In this document: positions 50,746-60,937 of the stretch, piece by piece | How the letters are laid out: each line of letters begins with the position of its first letter | Numbering within the stretch: the first letter of the stretch is position 1 | DNA from: Parcubacteria group bacterium ADurb.Bin192 | GTDB taxonomy: Bacteria; Patescibacteriota; Patescibacteriia; 2-12-FULL-60-25 | Length of the DNA stretch: 64,000 nt | Assembly: GCA_002070095.1 (NCBI GenBank) | Contig: MWCR01000003.1 | Coordinates: 1-64,000, forward strand | Reading direction: 5' to 3' | Program-made: the position numbers and the translations under genes | Notes under the pieces: model-generated | The model's input: only the letters and a program-made list of their open reading frames with translations | What the model was told of the DNA's origin: nothing | Databases searched by the model: none

Positions 50746-52140
50746 TTAATTATTTTTTATCAAAGCCGTCACTTCGGCCAATTTTTCAGCCATCAATTCA
50801 TCGGTCGCGGCTTCCAGGTTCAATCTGATCAGCGGCTCGGTGTTGGAGGCCCGCAAATTAAACCACCAGGCCGGTAAACCGGTTTCCGGATCTTTGAACT
50901 CATATCTCAAACCATCCAGGTCATAACTTTTATCAGCTTTATCCGCGTAAGCTTCTTGTACGCGTTTAAAAACCGCTGACGCGTCCGCTGCCGGCATGTT
51001 GATTTCACCCGAATGACTGTAACGCGCAAATTTCTGCCACAAAGAACTCAAGGACCGGCCCTGTCCGGCCAAAGACTTTAATAGCAACAGCATGGCGTAA
51101 TCTCCACTCTCAACATTCCAAAGCTCCTGAAAATAATAATGCATGGACATTTCTCCGGCGAACAAAGCCTTTTTGTTTCTCATGTCTTGCTTGATATTGG
51201 CATGCCCTACCTTGCAAAATTCACTTTGACCGCCGGCTTGTTCCACAGCTTGATTAACGGACCAAGAAGACCTGATGTCCGCTAAAATCAAACCCGGGCC
51301 ATTTTTCTTCAAAATCATGTCGGCCAGCAGGGCGGTCATTACATCGCCCCTGATCTGTTCTCCGTTTTCATCCAAAAAACCGACTCTGTCCGCGTCTCCG
51401 TCAAAAGCCACGCCGCACACGGCTCCAATCTCCAAAACTTTGGCGCGCAAAGCTTCCAAAGTTTCGGTTTTGATGGGATTGGCCTCATGATTGGGAAAAT
51501 GCCCGTCCAATTCAAAATATAAATTTTCAGATTTAATCCAAGGACATTTGGCCAGCAATTTGGGCAAAACGTGCCCGGCCATGCCATTGCCCGCGTCTAT
51601 AACCACCCTCATTTCCGGCATGTCAGACGGCAAATCAGCCAACTTGATAACATAATCAACATATTTGTCCAAAGCCTCGGGGTCGTCCGTCACCTGGCCG
51701 CTGACCGCGGATTTTTCCAAGGCAAAATCAGGTTCCGGCCAAGCGTCGCGGATGGCTTCCAAGCCCGAACCCAAACCCAAGGGCAAACAATCGCCGCGCG
51801 TAATCTTAAAGCCATTGTATTCAGCCGGATTATGAGAAGCCGTAATCATGACGCCCAAATCATATTTTGATTCAGCCAGTCCCAAAGAAACATTGAACAT
51901 GGGAGTCGAACAAAGCCCGATGCGTGTTACATTCACGCCTTGAGCGGTCAAAGATTCGATTAATGACGACTCGAGTTCGGGCGAGGTTTCCCTCATATCC
52001 AGGCCCACCATAACGCTTTTCGGATCCAATGCCCGCTTAATAGCGACTCCCAATTTAGAGGCAAAATCCGCATTCAGTACTTGCGGAGCCAAAGCCCTGA
52101 TATCATAAGCTTTAAAAGACGAAAAATGTTCTTGTTGCAT
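50746..52140 (-). CDS. manB: Phosphomannomutase / phosphoglucomutase
   Basis: A 464-residue alpha-D-phosphohexomutase. The catalytic phosphoserine loop is ITASHNPAEYNG, the metal-binding loop is FDGDADRVGFLDE, the sugar-specificity loop is GEMSMHYYF, and the phosphate-binding loop RASNTEPLIRLNLEA lies near the C-terminus. It supplies sugar nucleotide precursors for surface polysaccharides or glycolipids. The GEMSMH loop suggests activity on both glucose and mannose phosphates. The start ATG at 52138-52140 (MQQEHF) is chosen over an upstream one that adds 17 non-conserved residues. Confidence 0.9.
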   Translation of the reverse strand: MQQEHFSSFKAYDIRALAPQVLNADFASKLGVAIKRALDPKSVMVGLDMRETSPELESSLIESLTAQGVNVTRIGLCSTPMFNVSLGLAESKYDLGVMITASHNPAEYNGFKITRGDCLPLGLGSGLEAIRDAWPEPDFALEKSAVSGQVTDDPEALDKYVDYVIKLADLPSDMPEMRVVIDAGNGMAGHVLPKLLAKCPWIKSENLYFELDGHFPNHEANPIKTETLEALRAKVLEIGAVCGVAFDGDADRVGFLDENGEQIRGDVMTALLADMILKKNGPGLILADIRSSWSVNQAVEQAGGQSEFCKVGHANIKQDMRNKKALFAGEMSMHYYFQELWNVESGDYAMLLLLKSLAGQGRSLSSLWQKFARYSHSGEINMPAADASAVFKRVQEAYADKADKSYDLDGLRYEFKDPETGLPAWWFNLRASNTEPLIRLNLEAATDELMAEKLAEVTALIKNN

Positions 52141-52212
52141 ATGCCAATCATTATTGACCACGCGCGGCATTTCGTCTATAATTAAAGCCAATAATTCATC
52201 TATAAAAACCCT

Positions 52213-52782
52213 ATGATAATGTGGATTTTACTTATAGTTGCGGCCGCTGTCGCGCTGTGGCTGTTCATGACTTATAACAGCCTTATCAAGTCGCGCAACC
52301 GCACGGACGAAGCCTGGTCTGATATCGACGTTCAGCTTAAACGCCGCCATGACCTCATACCCAATTTGGTGGCCACGGTTCAAGGCTATGCCTCTCACGA
52401 GAGCTCTGTCTTTACCAAGGTGACCGAAGCCCGTTCCCAAGCCATGCAAGCCAAGGGCATTGATGACAAAATCGAAGCCGAAAATCAATTGATGGGCACC
52501 CTGAAAAGCTTGTTCGCGGTGGCTGAAAATTATCCTGAACTGAAAGCCAATCAAAACTTTTTGCATTTGCAGCAAGAATTGGCGGATACGGAAAATAAAG
52601 TCCAGGCTTCCCGCCGCTTTTACAACGGCAATGTCCGCGACTTCAACACCAAGATTCAAGTTTTCCCGACCAACTTGATTGCCGGAGCTTTGAGCTTCAA
52701 GGCTTATAAATTCTTCGAAGCCACGGAAGATGAAAAAGCTTTGCCCAAAGTTGACTTCAACAACAGTCAAAACAATCAATAA
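52213..52782 (+). CDS. lemA: LemA-family protein
   Basis: A 189-residue protein with one N-terminal membrane helix and a long helical bundle. Family signatures are NRTDEAWSDIDVQLKRRHDLIPNLVATVQGYASHE and RRFYNGNVRDFNTKIQVFPTNLIA. The function of LemA is not known, but it is often next to htpX, as here (52 bases apart). It starts 72 bases from the divergent phosphomannomutase gene. Confidence 0.95.
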   Translation: MIMWILLIVAAAVALWLFMTYNSLIKSRNRTDEAWSDIDVQLKRRHDLIPNLVATVQGYASHESSVFTKVTEARSQAMQAKGIDDKIEAENQLMGTLKSLFAVAENYPELKANQNFLHLQQELADTENKVQASRRFYNGNVRDFNTKIQVFPTNLIAGALSFKAYKFFEATEDEKALPKVDFNNSQNNQ

Positions 52783-52833
52783 TCGGTCAAACCACACGTC
52801 CCCAACCGGGACGTGTGCCCATATCAATCCAAA

Positions 52834-53721
52834 ATGTATTCCCAGATAGATTCCAACAAACGCAAGTCCTGGTTGCTGATAGCCCTATTCGTAGGGCTTT
52901 TGGCGGTCGCGGGTTATGTTTACGGCTACATCACGGAAACCGGCTATTTTGGCTTGATATTGGCTCTGCTCATTTCCACGGTCTGGACCCTTGTTTCCTG
53001 GTACGGCGGCTCGGCCATCACTTTAAGCACCTTGGGGGCGCGCGAACTGACCGACAGGTCGCAGTTTATGACGCTGTGGAACTTGGTTGAAAATCTATCC
53101 ATCACAGCCGGCATTCCCATGCCCAAGGTTTATATCATAGACGACCCGTCGCCCAATGCTTTTGCCACGGGCCGGGATCCGGCACACTCGAGCGTGGCCG
53201 TGACCACCGGCTTATTGCAATTGCTGGACAAGACAGAACTGGAAGGTGTTTTGGCTCACGAAATTTCGCATATCAAAAATTACGATACTCGGCTCATGAT
53301 TTTGGCCGCGGTTTTGGTGGGCGCCTTAATCATGCTGGGAGACTGGATGTTCCGCGGAAGCCTTTTGCGCCGAGACCGCAAAGAGGGCGGGGGTATTATA
53401 ATTATTATCGGCCTGCTATTTATTTTGCTGGCCCCCTTGGTCGGCGAGCTGATCAAGCTGGCGATTTCCCGCAAAAGAGAGTATTTGGCTGACGCGTCCG
53501 GCGCTTTGCTGACCAGATATCCCGAAGGCTTGGCCGGGGCTCTGCAAAAAATCCGCGACGCGGCCGTGCCCATGCGCCAGACATCCAATGCCACCAACCA
53601 TCTTTGGATTTCCGACCCCAAAGCCAAATCTCTGGGTGAAAAAGTTTCCGGTTTCTTAGCCACCCATCCCCCGATCAACGAGCGCATCCGCCTGCTGAAT
53701 AACATGCTGGACAAAGTTTGA
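52834..53721 (+). CDS. htpX: HtpX-like M48 membrane metalloprotease
   Basis: A 295-residue membrane zinc protease for quality control of membrane proteins. Two N-terminal helices are followed by the zinc site HEISH (His142, Glu143, His146), two more helices, and the third ligand in SRKREYLADASGALLTRYPEGLA. The C-terminal FLATHPPINERIRLLNNM is typical. The ATG at 52834 is preferred over one seven codons upstream. The stop overlaps the start region of the Clp ATPase. Confidence 0.95.
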   Translation: MYSQIDSNKRKSWLLIALFVGLLAVAGYVYGYITETGYFGLILALLISTVWTLVSWYGGSAITLSTLGARELTDRSQFMTLWNLVENLSITAGIPMPKVYIIDDPSPNAFATGRDPAHSSVAVTTGLLQLLDKTELEGVLAHEISHIKNYDTRLMILAAVLVGALIMLGDWMFRGSLLRRDRKEGGGIIIIIGLLFILLAPLVGELIKLAISRKREYLADASGALLTRYPEGLAGALQKIRDAAVPMRQTSNATNHLWISDPKAKSLGEKVSGFLATHPPINERIRLLNNMLDKV

Positions 53722-53723
53722 TT

Positions 53724-56222
53724 ATGCTGCCCAACGACCTGATACACCGTTTTACCAGCCACCTCAAAGAAACTTTGCAAAAAGCCTTGAGTTTTGCGGT
53801 GTCCAACGGCCGGGATCTGGTTGAACCGGGCGATTTAATCGTGGGTCTTTTAAACGAAAAAGGTTCTTTGGGCGGAGAAATACTGCAAAAAGCCGGCTGT
53901 ACACCCAAAGACGCCGGCGACTTTTTCAGGGGCTCACCCAACAAAAAACAATCATTATTAGCCCTGGATCTCTCCAACTCAGTTAAAAAACTTTTGGAAA
54001 GATGCATTGTTATCGCTCATCTGCGTGAACATAAATTCGTAGGCACTGAACATTTGTTGTCAGCCATATTGGAGAGTGATGATCTGACTCTTTTGGACTA
54101 CTTTAAATCACACGCTATTGATATCAACGTTTTGAAAGAGCAGACCGAATCCATTTTAAAATCAACCTCCAATTTTCCCAACATGGATCAGATGCTGCAA
54201 AGAATGCAAAACGAAGATGATTATCTGGGATCGGATCTGACAGACGAAGACCGGCCGCTCATGCCGCCCGCAAACTCCAGAATCAGCCGGCCGGCTGCCG
54301 CCTCGGCCCTGGAAAGTTTTGCCCGCAACCTGACGCACGCACAGATAGTTGAAAAACTGGATCCGGTAGTGGGGCGAGACCGAGAGCTGGAACGCATCAT
54401 CGAAATCTTGATTAGAAGAACCAAAAGCAATCCCGTGCTGTTGGGCGACCCGGGCGTGGGTAAAACCGCTATTGTGGAAGGCTTGGCTCAACGCCTGGCC
54501 CTGGGTGAAGTGCCCGACGCTTTGCACGGACACCGTTTATTGTCGCTCGACCTGGCCTCGACCGTGGCCGGTACCATGTATCGCGGAGAATTCGAAGCCC
54601 GGCTCAAACAAGTGGTGGAAGAGGCCAAACAAGACCCTAAAACAATTTTATTTATTGATGAGATTCACAACATTGTGGGCGCCGGTTCCACTTCCGGCTC
54701 TTTGGACGCGGCCAATATCTTAAAACCGGCTTTGGCGCGCGGAGAAATCCGCTGTATCGGAGCCACGACTTGGGCCGAATACAAAAAACACATCGAAGCG
54801 GACGCGGCCCTGGAAAGGCGCTTTCAGCCTATTTTGATTGACGAACCCACGCCCGAAGCTACCCTGGACATGCTTAAATGCTTGGAAAAGAAATACGCGG
54901 AACATCACCGGGTAAAGTTCCATCCCCAAACCTTAAAAACAGCCGTGAGTCTGGCGGAATTGTATCTGACGGACAGATTGTTTCCGGACAAGGCGGTGGA
55001 TTTGATGGACGAAGCCGCGGCCTCGGTGGTAGCTAAAAAACAATCGCAAGATCACCTGGAACGCATCTCGGTTTTGGACGCGGCCATCAAAGCCAAGATC
55101 CAAGAATCTGAAGATCTGATCAGGCGCCACGAAATGGAGCAAGCTGAAAAAAGCCAAGCTCAAGCTGATAAATTACAAAAAAGCAAAGATGAAATAATTC
55201 AAGAGCTGGAGCGCGAGCGCAAACAAAACAGACCGGTTATTAAACCTGAAGATGTGGCCAAGGTGGTGGCCAGAATCACCAATGTCCCGGTTTCAACCAT
55301 TTTGGCCACGGAAAGAGAGCGCTTGGCTGATTTGGAACAAAAATTATCCGAACATATTTTCGGACAGACCAAAGCCATTGATCAAGCTTCGGATGTAATC
55401 CGCCGAGCCCGTTTGGGCTTGCACGACCCGCGCCGCCCCAAGGCCTCCATGTTACTGGTCGGCCCTTCAGGCACCGGTAAAACAGAACTCTGCCGTGCTT
55501 TGGCTGTCAACCTCTTTGGACGACCGGATGCTCTGATTAAACTGGATATGTCAGAATTCGCGGAACCGCATTCCATCTCCAAACTGGTCGGCTCACCGGC
55601 CGGTTATGTGGGCTATCGCGAAAGCACCAAGCTGACAGACGCTATCCGCAAAAAACCCCACTGCGTGGTCTGTTTTGATGAAATTGAAAAAGCGCATCAC
55701 GATGTTCAGCATACCCTGCTGCAGGTACTGGAAGATGGCCACCTGACCGATGCCACCGGCCGGACCATTTCACTGCGCCATGCTTACATCATCTTAACTT
55801 CCAATGTGGGCTCGGACCAGCTGGGTAAAAAAGCTCTGGGTTTTGGCGGACAAACGGATGAATCAAGCTCCATCATTCAAGAAGAAGTCAAACGTATATT
55901 CAAGCCCGAACTGCTTAACCGGCTGGATAGAATCATCATTTTCAATCCCCTGTCCGCTGAACACATGCGCCAAATACTGGACCGGGAATTGGGCGAGGTT
56001 TGCCAGCGCTTACAACAAGTGCAAAAAGTAGCTTGTGAGATTACGGATTCTGTTTGCGACTGGCTGATGCAGCAAAATTTGCCGGCCGAAGAAGGAGCAC
56101 GCGCCATCAGACGATTGGTGGAACGCGAAATCAGCGCCCCGCTCGGCAAATACTTAATCCAAAAAAGAAAAAGGTCCAAAATCAAGATAACCAGCTCGCC
56201 GGAGGGATTGCACTTTAAGTAA
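53724..56222 (+). CDS. clpC: AAA+ ATPase of the ClpC/ClpB type
   Basis: An 832-residue double-ATPase unfoldase. An N-terminal Clp_N repeat region (residues 1-150) is followed by the first AAA+ domain (Walker [16 protein letters not shown], Walker [16 protein letters not shown]), a short middle coiled coil ([43 protein letters not shown]), the second AAA+ domain ([29 protein letters not shown]) and a D2-small domain. The short middle region points to ClpC rather than ClpB. A ClpP-binding loop is not obvious. It overlaps the htpX end region and precedes the VirB2-like genes in one run. Confidence 0.9.
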   Translation: MLPNDLIHRFTSHLKETLQKALSFAVSNGRDLVEPGDLIVGLLNEKGSLGGEILQKAGCTPKDAGDFFRGSPNKKQSLLALDLSNSVKKLLERCIVIAHLREHKFVGTEHLLSAILESDDLTLLDYFKSHAIDINVLKEQTESILKSTSNFPNMDQMLQRMQNEDDYLGSDLTDEDRPLMPPANSRISRPAAASALESFARNLTHAQIVEKLDPVVGRDRELERIIEILIRRTKSNPVLLGDPGVGKTAIVEGLAQRLALGEVPDALHGHRLLSLDLASTVAGTMYRGEFEARLKQVVEEAKQDPKTILFIDEIHNIVGAGSTSGSLDAANILKPALARGEIRCIGATTWAEYKKHIEADAALERRFQPILIDEPTPEATLDMLKCLEKKYAEHHRVKFHPQTLKTAVSLAELYLTDRLFPDKAVDLMDEAAASVVAKKQSQDHLERISVLDAAIKAKIQESEDLIRRHEMEQAEKSQAQADKLQKSKDEIIQELERERKQNRPVIKPEDVAKVVARITNVPVSTILATERERLADLEQKLSEHIFGQTKAIDQASDVIRRARLGLHDPRRPKASMLLVGPSGTGKTELCRALAVNLFGRPDALIKLDMSEFAEPHSISKLVGSPAGYVGYRESTKLTDAIRKKPHCVVCFDEIEKAHHDVQHTLLQVLEDGHLTDATGRTISLRHAYIILTSNVGSDQLGKKALGFGGQTDESSSIIQEEVKRIFKPELLNRLDRIIIFNPLSAEHMRQILDRELGEVCQRLQQVQKVACEITDSVCDWLMQQNLPAEEGARAIRRLVEREISAPLGKYLIQKRKRSKIKITSSPEGLHFK

Positions 56223-56244
56223 AACTGGGCCATAGGAGGAAACT

Positions 56245-59200
56245 ATGCCGGAGGAAAACAAACCAAAAACAAATTCCAGCGCTTCGGGCGCCGGGATGAT
56301 ACAACAAGGCTATGAAACGGCTTTACAAAAAACCGCCGGCATAATTAATGACTTTAATTTCAGCAACGATAAAAACCGTCCGCAGATAGTTAACAACTTC
56401 AAAGACAACCTGATGTCTTTGGACCGTGAGGTGGTCAAAGCCGTGTTTGACGGCGCCGGAGCCATCCGCAACAAACCGGATGAAACTTTTACCATCCCGG
56501 ACTTGCCCGGCGTGGCCATCCCCAAAAAAATAGTTCAAGAATTGAAAGTCCTGCCTAAAAAATTCTTTGAGGAATACGACGCGGCCAACCGGACCAAAAA
56601 TGAAATCATGAGCCAGGCCAAGGCCGGCAGTATTGCCGAAGGCGCGGAAACCAAATTAAGCGCGGCCAAATCAGCTGTTTTTGGTAAGGGCTTCGGGCAA
56701 ATAGGTACGGCCTTGGGAGGTATGGTTGGATTGAAACCGGCCGGCCGCCCTTCTCCTCAAAAACAAACGACGCCGGCGGAGACCAAACCGGCAAGAGAGA
56801 CTGCCAAAGAACAGCGCATCGAAAAAATCACCGGGCGGGCGGATAAAAAAACCAAAAAACCGGCGCCCAAATCCACGGAAGAGCAGGATTTGGCTATACT
56901 GGAAGAAGAACGCCAAGAAATCAAACAAAAACAAGCTCAAAAAGTAGCGGTTAAAGCCCGCCCGGCAGTTGACGTGGCTTTGTTCCAAAAAAATTTTAAC
57001 GAGGTCTTGGATAATCTGGAAAAAGATCCTGACCCCTTTGCCAACAACGGAGCGGCTTTTTTTGGTATTCGCAAACTCAAACAAGAAGTGAGGCAGGCGT
57101 CCAAAAAAGATACTCAACCTGAACTGAAAAATATCTACGATCGGCTGGACGAACTGGGATCAGAATACAGAACCGCACAGGCTGAACAAAAAGCCGGCAA
57201 AAACGGCAAAGCCAGATTATTGGCCGCAGTTCAAGATGTTCGGGCCATGTCCGGTCAACCGGCAGCAGCCGCACCGGCTTCAAAGCCAGCTGACACGACT
57301 GGCATAGATCAAGAATGGACACGCCTGGCTGAACAAACCGTGCCCGTAGGCCAAACAGCGGACACCGTTTTTAAAGCGGCGCCTCTTAGCCCTCCCCCGG
57401 CTCCTTTGACAGCTGACCGGCGAGCCGTACCCACAGCCAAAACCTCCAAAGGCTTCGCTCCAACCTCCACGGATATCAAAGAACGTTTGGGGCAAATTTC
57501 AAACAGAGAAGCGCAAATCAACCAGCGGCTGACCGAACTTAAACAGCCGGCTCAAACGGCGGCCGGCACATCGGAAACAGCTCAAGAAATCAATCTCCTG
57601 GAGCAAGAATTGGAGCAATTGACTCCGCAAAAACAGGCTTTAAATGATTTACAGCAAACTTTAAGTTCTCAAGCCGGAATCACGGCTCCGGATCCTGAAT
57701 CGATTCAAAAGGAGCTGACAAAAATATCGAGTCAAGAAACTCAAATCAATAACCGCCTGGCAAAAATAGACCTGGAACAGAAAGCTCTAAAAAGTGTCGG
57801 ACGGCAGCAACCCGGCTACCAGGCGGCGGCCCAACAAAGTCAAGCTCTGGAGCAAGAAAGAGCGGGGTTAATAAGACAAACAAAAAATCTCAATCCGCAA
57901 AAGCAAGCTCTGGAAAATCTTTTGCGTGACATAGAAAAACTAGGCACGGCCACGATGGGCGCAGGTTTGGCCGGTGTGGCCGGAGCCGCGCTCATGGGCA
58001 CGCAGGCTCCGGCTGTCGGAGCCGCGCCGGCCGGCCGAGAAACGGCCATTGATATCAAAACCGGTTTAAAAACACAGACAACAGTCCAAGCACCGGTTGC
58101 CGGTTCAGCGTCTGCGCCGGCCGGACAAGCTCCCAAGACCCCGGTGCAAATCCAAGCGCAGGCTGAAACGCAAACCCAAATCTCGCCGCCGGTCGCGCCC
58201 GCCGTTCCAATAAGCGGAAGACGCAGTCAGCAGGCGCAGACACAAACGCCGGCCGGCCGTCAGACCACGGGCCAAGCCCCGGCCGCCGGCTCATACGAGC
58301 GCCGGTCCAAACTGGAGTCTTACGGCACAAGTGCAAGCACCGGAGCGACCGTGATACCGAGCGTTGCCCGGACGAACATTTTGACGCCAGCGCCGGGACA
58401 GGCCGAGGGTACGCAAATCTCAATTTCAGAACCCGGACAAAAAAGACAAGTAAAAACCGATCAAGTTCAAGGTGGTCAAGTTTTATCAGAGACGCCTTTT
58501 GAGCAGATGACCGGCGAACAAACCGCCGTCACTTCAAGCCCGGTCAAAGGCCCCGCCGCTCAAACAACGTCCAAGCCCGGCGGCACAGCTTCAATCTCGC
58601 GCCAGATTAAACGCCGGCCGGGAAAGGCCGGAGCCGGCAAAAAAACAACCGCCAGACGCGCCGGCGGCTATCAAGCGGTTGGCCCGCAAGAAATCAAACC
58701 TCCCATCGGGCGCGGATTGGATTTGGGCAGGGCTATGAATTTGGCCGCCGGACAAGCCATGGCCGGCCGGCAGGCAACTGCGGCGCGTGCTCCGGAAGGC
58801 TTGAGTTTGAGTACGGGCGGATTGGAAACCGGTCTGGCTGAAGGCGGTTTTATGACCAGCGCCATCCCAACTCAAGATGAATTTCTTTACGATCCATTAA
58901 GAGCTTACAATCAACCATCGGTTTATACCCAGCGCGCCCCGGGAGCGGCCTATGAAACCGCCGAAACCGAAGATGAGTACATGGGCGCCGGAGGAGAAGT
59001 CGCCAGTGACCTCGAAAGACTAAGTTCTCTGGAAGCCCGCAAACAGAAATCACGAGCATTAACCAGCCAACTTTTGGGCTCGGAGGCGGGCATCGGCATG
59101 GAGCCCAAAGCTGTAAAACAAGACGCCTCGTCGCTTCAAGCGCAAAAATTCGCGCCCGGAGAAAGAGAGGCGGCTTGGCCCAAAGAAATCCCCCGTCTGA

Positions 59201-59658
59201 TGCGCCTCGAAGCGGCCAGGGGCTCAAAAGTACAAAAATTAGCTCAAGCCAGACAAAAAATCACCGAACTGAAAGATCAATTTGAATCAGCCAAAAAAGC
59301 GGTTCAACAATTCAGGGATTTGAAAAACGTAGGAGAATTGCTGGCCGGAGTCAGCGGCTGGACTTTGCTGGCGCTCTGGCTGGAATGGAACCTTGATCTT
59401 ATTAATAAAAGAATCGCCAATAATGCCATCCCCCTGCTCGAAAAATCACCCTCGCCCGATGCCCCGCCCTGGGAAAAGGGCAAACATACGGTTAAAGACG
59501 GCGTAACTGTTTTTGCCAATATTTTTATACCCATTTCGGCTTTAACCTCTTTTCTCATGCCGCTCATCATTACGGCCATCATTACACTGTCGGCTTTGGG
59601 CGCGGTGGGAGCGGCCTTTTTAACCGTGGCCAACTTTTTCGGTATTTCAATTTTGTAA
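56245..59658 (+). CDS. Very large low-complexity protein with C-terminal membrane helices
   Basis: An 1137-residue protein of no recognised family, with an AGGAGG Shine-Dalgarno six bases from the ATG. Residues 1-130 look globular (NDKNRPQIVNNFKDNLM...TIPDLPGVAIPKKIVQELKVLPKKFFEEYD). Residues 150-560 are Lys/Glu/Gln-rich coiled coil with two-fold repeated QISNREAQINQRL / KISSQETQINNRL modules. Residues 570-870 are Ala/Pro/Gln/Thr-rich. Near residues 1040-1137 one to three helices (GWTLLALWLEW, ISALTSFLMPLIITAIITLSALGAVGAAFLTV) anchor it. The protein would span from the cytoplasm into the membrane. It lies in the secretion-like run. Confidence 0.65.
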   Translation: MPEENKPKTNSSASGAGMIQQGYETALQKTAGIINDFNFSNDKNRPQIVNNFKDNLMSLDREVVKAVFDGAGAIRNKPDETFTIPDLPGVAIPKKIVQELKVLPKKFFEEYDAANRTKNEIMSQAKAGSIAEGAETKLSAAKSAVFGKGFGQIGTALGGMVGLKPAGRPSPQKQTTPAETKPARETAKEQRIEKITGRADKKTKKPAPKSTEEQDLAILEEERQEIKQKQAQKVAVKARPAVDVALFQKNFNEVLDNLEKDPDPFANNGAAFFGIRKLKQEVRQASKKDTQPELKNIYDRLDELGSEYRTAQAEQKAGKNGKARLLAAVQDVRAMSGQPAAAAPASKPADTTGIDQEWTRLAEQTVPVGQTADTVFKAAPLSPPPAPLTADRRAVPTAKTSKGFAPTSTDIKERLGQISNREAQINQRLTELKQPAQTAAGTSETAQEINLLEQELEQLTPQKQALNDLQQTLSSQAGITAPDPESIQKELTKISSQETQINNRLAKIDLEQKALKSVGRQQPGYQAAAQQSQALEQERAGLIRQTKNLNPQKQALENLLRDIEKLGTATMGAGLAGVAGAALMGTQAPAVGAAPAGRETAIDIKTGLKTQTTVQAPVAGSASAPAGQAPKTPVQIQAQAETQTQISPPVAPAVPISGRRSQQAQTQTPAGRQTTGQAPAAGSYERRSKLESYGTSASTGATVIPSVARTNILTPAPGQAEGTQISISEPGQKRQVKTDQVQGGQVLSETPFEQMTGEQTAVTSSPVKGPAAQTTSKPGGTASISRQIKRRPGKAGAGKKTTARRAGGYQAVGPQEIKPPIGRGLDLGRAMNLAAGQAMAGRQATAARAPEGLSLSTGGLETGLAEGGFMTSAIPTQDEFLYDPLRAYNQPSVYTQRAPGAAYETAETEDEYMGAGGEVASDLERLSSLEARKQKSRALTSQLLGSEAGIGMEPKAVKQDASSLQAQKFAPGEREAAWPKEIPRLMRLEAARGSKVQKLAQARQKITELKDQFESAKKAVQQFRDLKNVGELLAGVSGWTLLALWLEWNLDLINKRIANNAIPLLEKSPSPDAPPWEKGKHTVKDGVTVFANIFIPISALTSFLMPLIITAIITLSALGAVGAAFLTVANFFGISIL

Positions 59659-59693
59659 TTTTATAAAAGGCTCAAATAAGCTATAATAAAGAT

Positions 59694-60935
59694 ATGTTAA
59701 ACCTCACCGAAAATACCAAACGCATCTTGTTCGTGGTTTTTTTCGTTCTCTTCTCAATTGCCACGGGTTATGCCCTGTATTATTTTTTCTTCAGGCCCCT
59801 GGCCGGGCCGGCTCCGGGCCAAGAACCGCCGGGCTATACCGGAGAACTGGGCACTTCGGGCCCGCGCGGTGACATAACCCCGGTTCAAGACGACTATGGC
59901 ATGCTGACTCCGGCTGACACGGTAACCGGAACCGGAGAGCAACCGGGCGCAGGACAAATCTCGTCAGACATATTTCTCTTAAGAGACGCGGTCACCCAAG
60001 CGGCCAGCCCATCAGCCGACGGCAACACACGTTATTACAACCCGGAAGACGGACGGTTTTACAAAATCAACGCTGACGGCAGCATAACCGTTCTTTCGAG
60101 CCGGCAATTTTTCAATGTCGACCATGTCAACTGGGGCAACACGGCGGACGAAGCCATTTTGGAATTTCCGGACGGCAGTAACATTTATTACAGTTTTGAT
60201 GACCAAAGACAGGTTACCCTGCCCCAGCATTGGGAAGATTTTAATTTTTCGCCCAAAGACAGCCAAGTGGTAGCCAAAAGCATCGGCTTGGATGAAAACA
60301 ACCGTTTCTTAATCACTACCAGCCCGGATGGCAATGAAGCCACCGCGCTCTACAATCTGGGTAAAAACGCGCAGGACGTCATACCCAGCTGGTCTCCCAA
60401 CAATCAGGTGATCGCTTTTTCCAAAACCGGCTCGCCTCAACCGGACAACGGCGAACAGATCTATTTACTCGGTAAAAACAACGAAAATCCAGCCGCTCTC
60501 AACGTACCGGGCCGGGGCTTTATTCCCAACTGGTCGCCGACCGGCAAAAAAATACTTTACAGTGTGCACCATCAGAGAGACGGCGAGCGCCCCATGCTGT
60601 GGATTTCCGATGCCTCGGGCCAAGACGTGGGCAGAAATCGGCAAAAAATGAATTTAATCACCTGGGCCGACAAATGCGTTTGGGCCAATGACAAAGAAAT
60701 ATTTTGCGCCGTACCCATTGAATTGCCTATTGGCGCGGGTTATGAACGCAATCCTTTTTTAGGCATACCGGATGATATTTACTACATCAATCTGGATACC
60801 GGAGTTTCTCAAAAAATCAACACCCCGGAACAAAACCGGCCCATCAGCCAACCCATTATCAGCCAAGATTTGTCGACTTTGATTTTTACGGACTCCGTGA
60901 CCGGCAAATTGTACAGCTATAAACTAAATTATTGA
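59694..60935 (+). CDS. Membrane-anchored TolB/WD40-like beta-propeller protein
   Basis: A 413-residue protein with one helix at residues 10-31 and a Pro/Gly-rich linker, then a beta-propeller on the outer side. Repeats show DGSNIYYSFDDQRQVTLP, PSWSPNNQVIAFSKTGSPQ, PNWSPTGKKILYSVHHQRD and SQDLSTLIFTDSVTGKLYSYKL, with the SPxG/N-x-x-I/L-x-F/Y pattern of WD40/TolB blades. It overlaps the next gene's upstream region (stop at 60935, next start 60938). A role as an exterior scaffold is inferred. Confidence 0.72.
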   Translation: MLNLTENTKRILFVVFFVLFSIATGYALYYFFFRPLAGPAPGQEPPGYTGELGTSGPRGDITPVQDDYGMLTPADTVTGTGEQPGAGQISSDIFLLRDAVTQAASPSADGNTRYYNPEDGRFYKINADGSITVLSSRQFFNVDHVNWGNTADEAILEFPDGSNIYYSFDDQRQVTLPQHWEDFNFSPKDSQVVAKSIGLDENNRFLITTSPDGNEATALYNLGKNAQDVIPSWSPNNQVIAFSKTGSPQPDNGEQIYLLGKNNENPAALNVPGRGFIPNWSPTGKKILYSVHHQRDGERPMLWISDASGQDVGRNRQKMNLITWADKCVWANDKEIFCAVPIELPIGAGYERNPFLGIPDDIYYINLDTGVSQKINTPEQNRPISQPIISQDLSTLIFTDSVTGKLYSYKLNY

Positions 60936-60937
60936 TT

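Noticed and set aside
53719-53721. Recoding of TGA as Gly, as in some CPR groups
   Set aside because: TGA ends htpX and other genes at the expected protein end, and no conserved protein here contains an internal TGA apart from the glutamate dehydrogenase frameshift.
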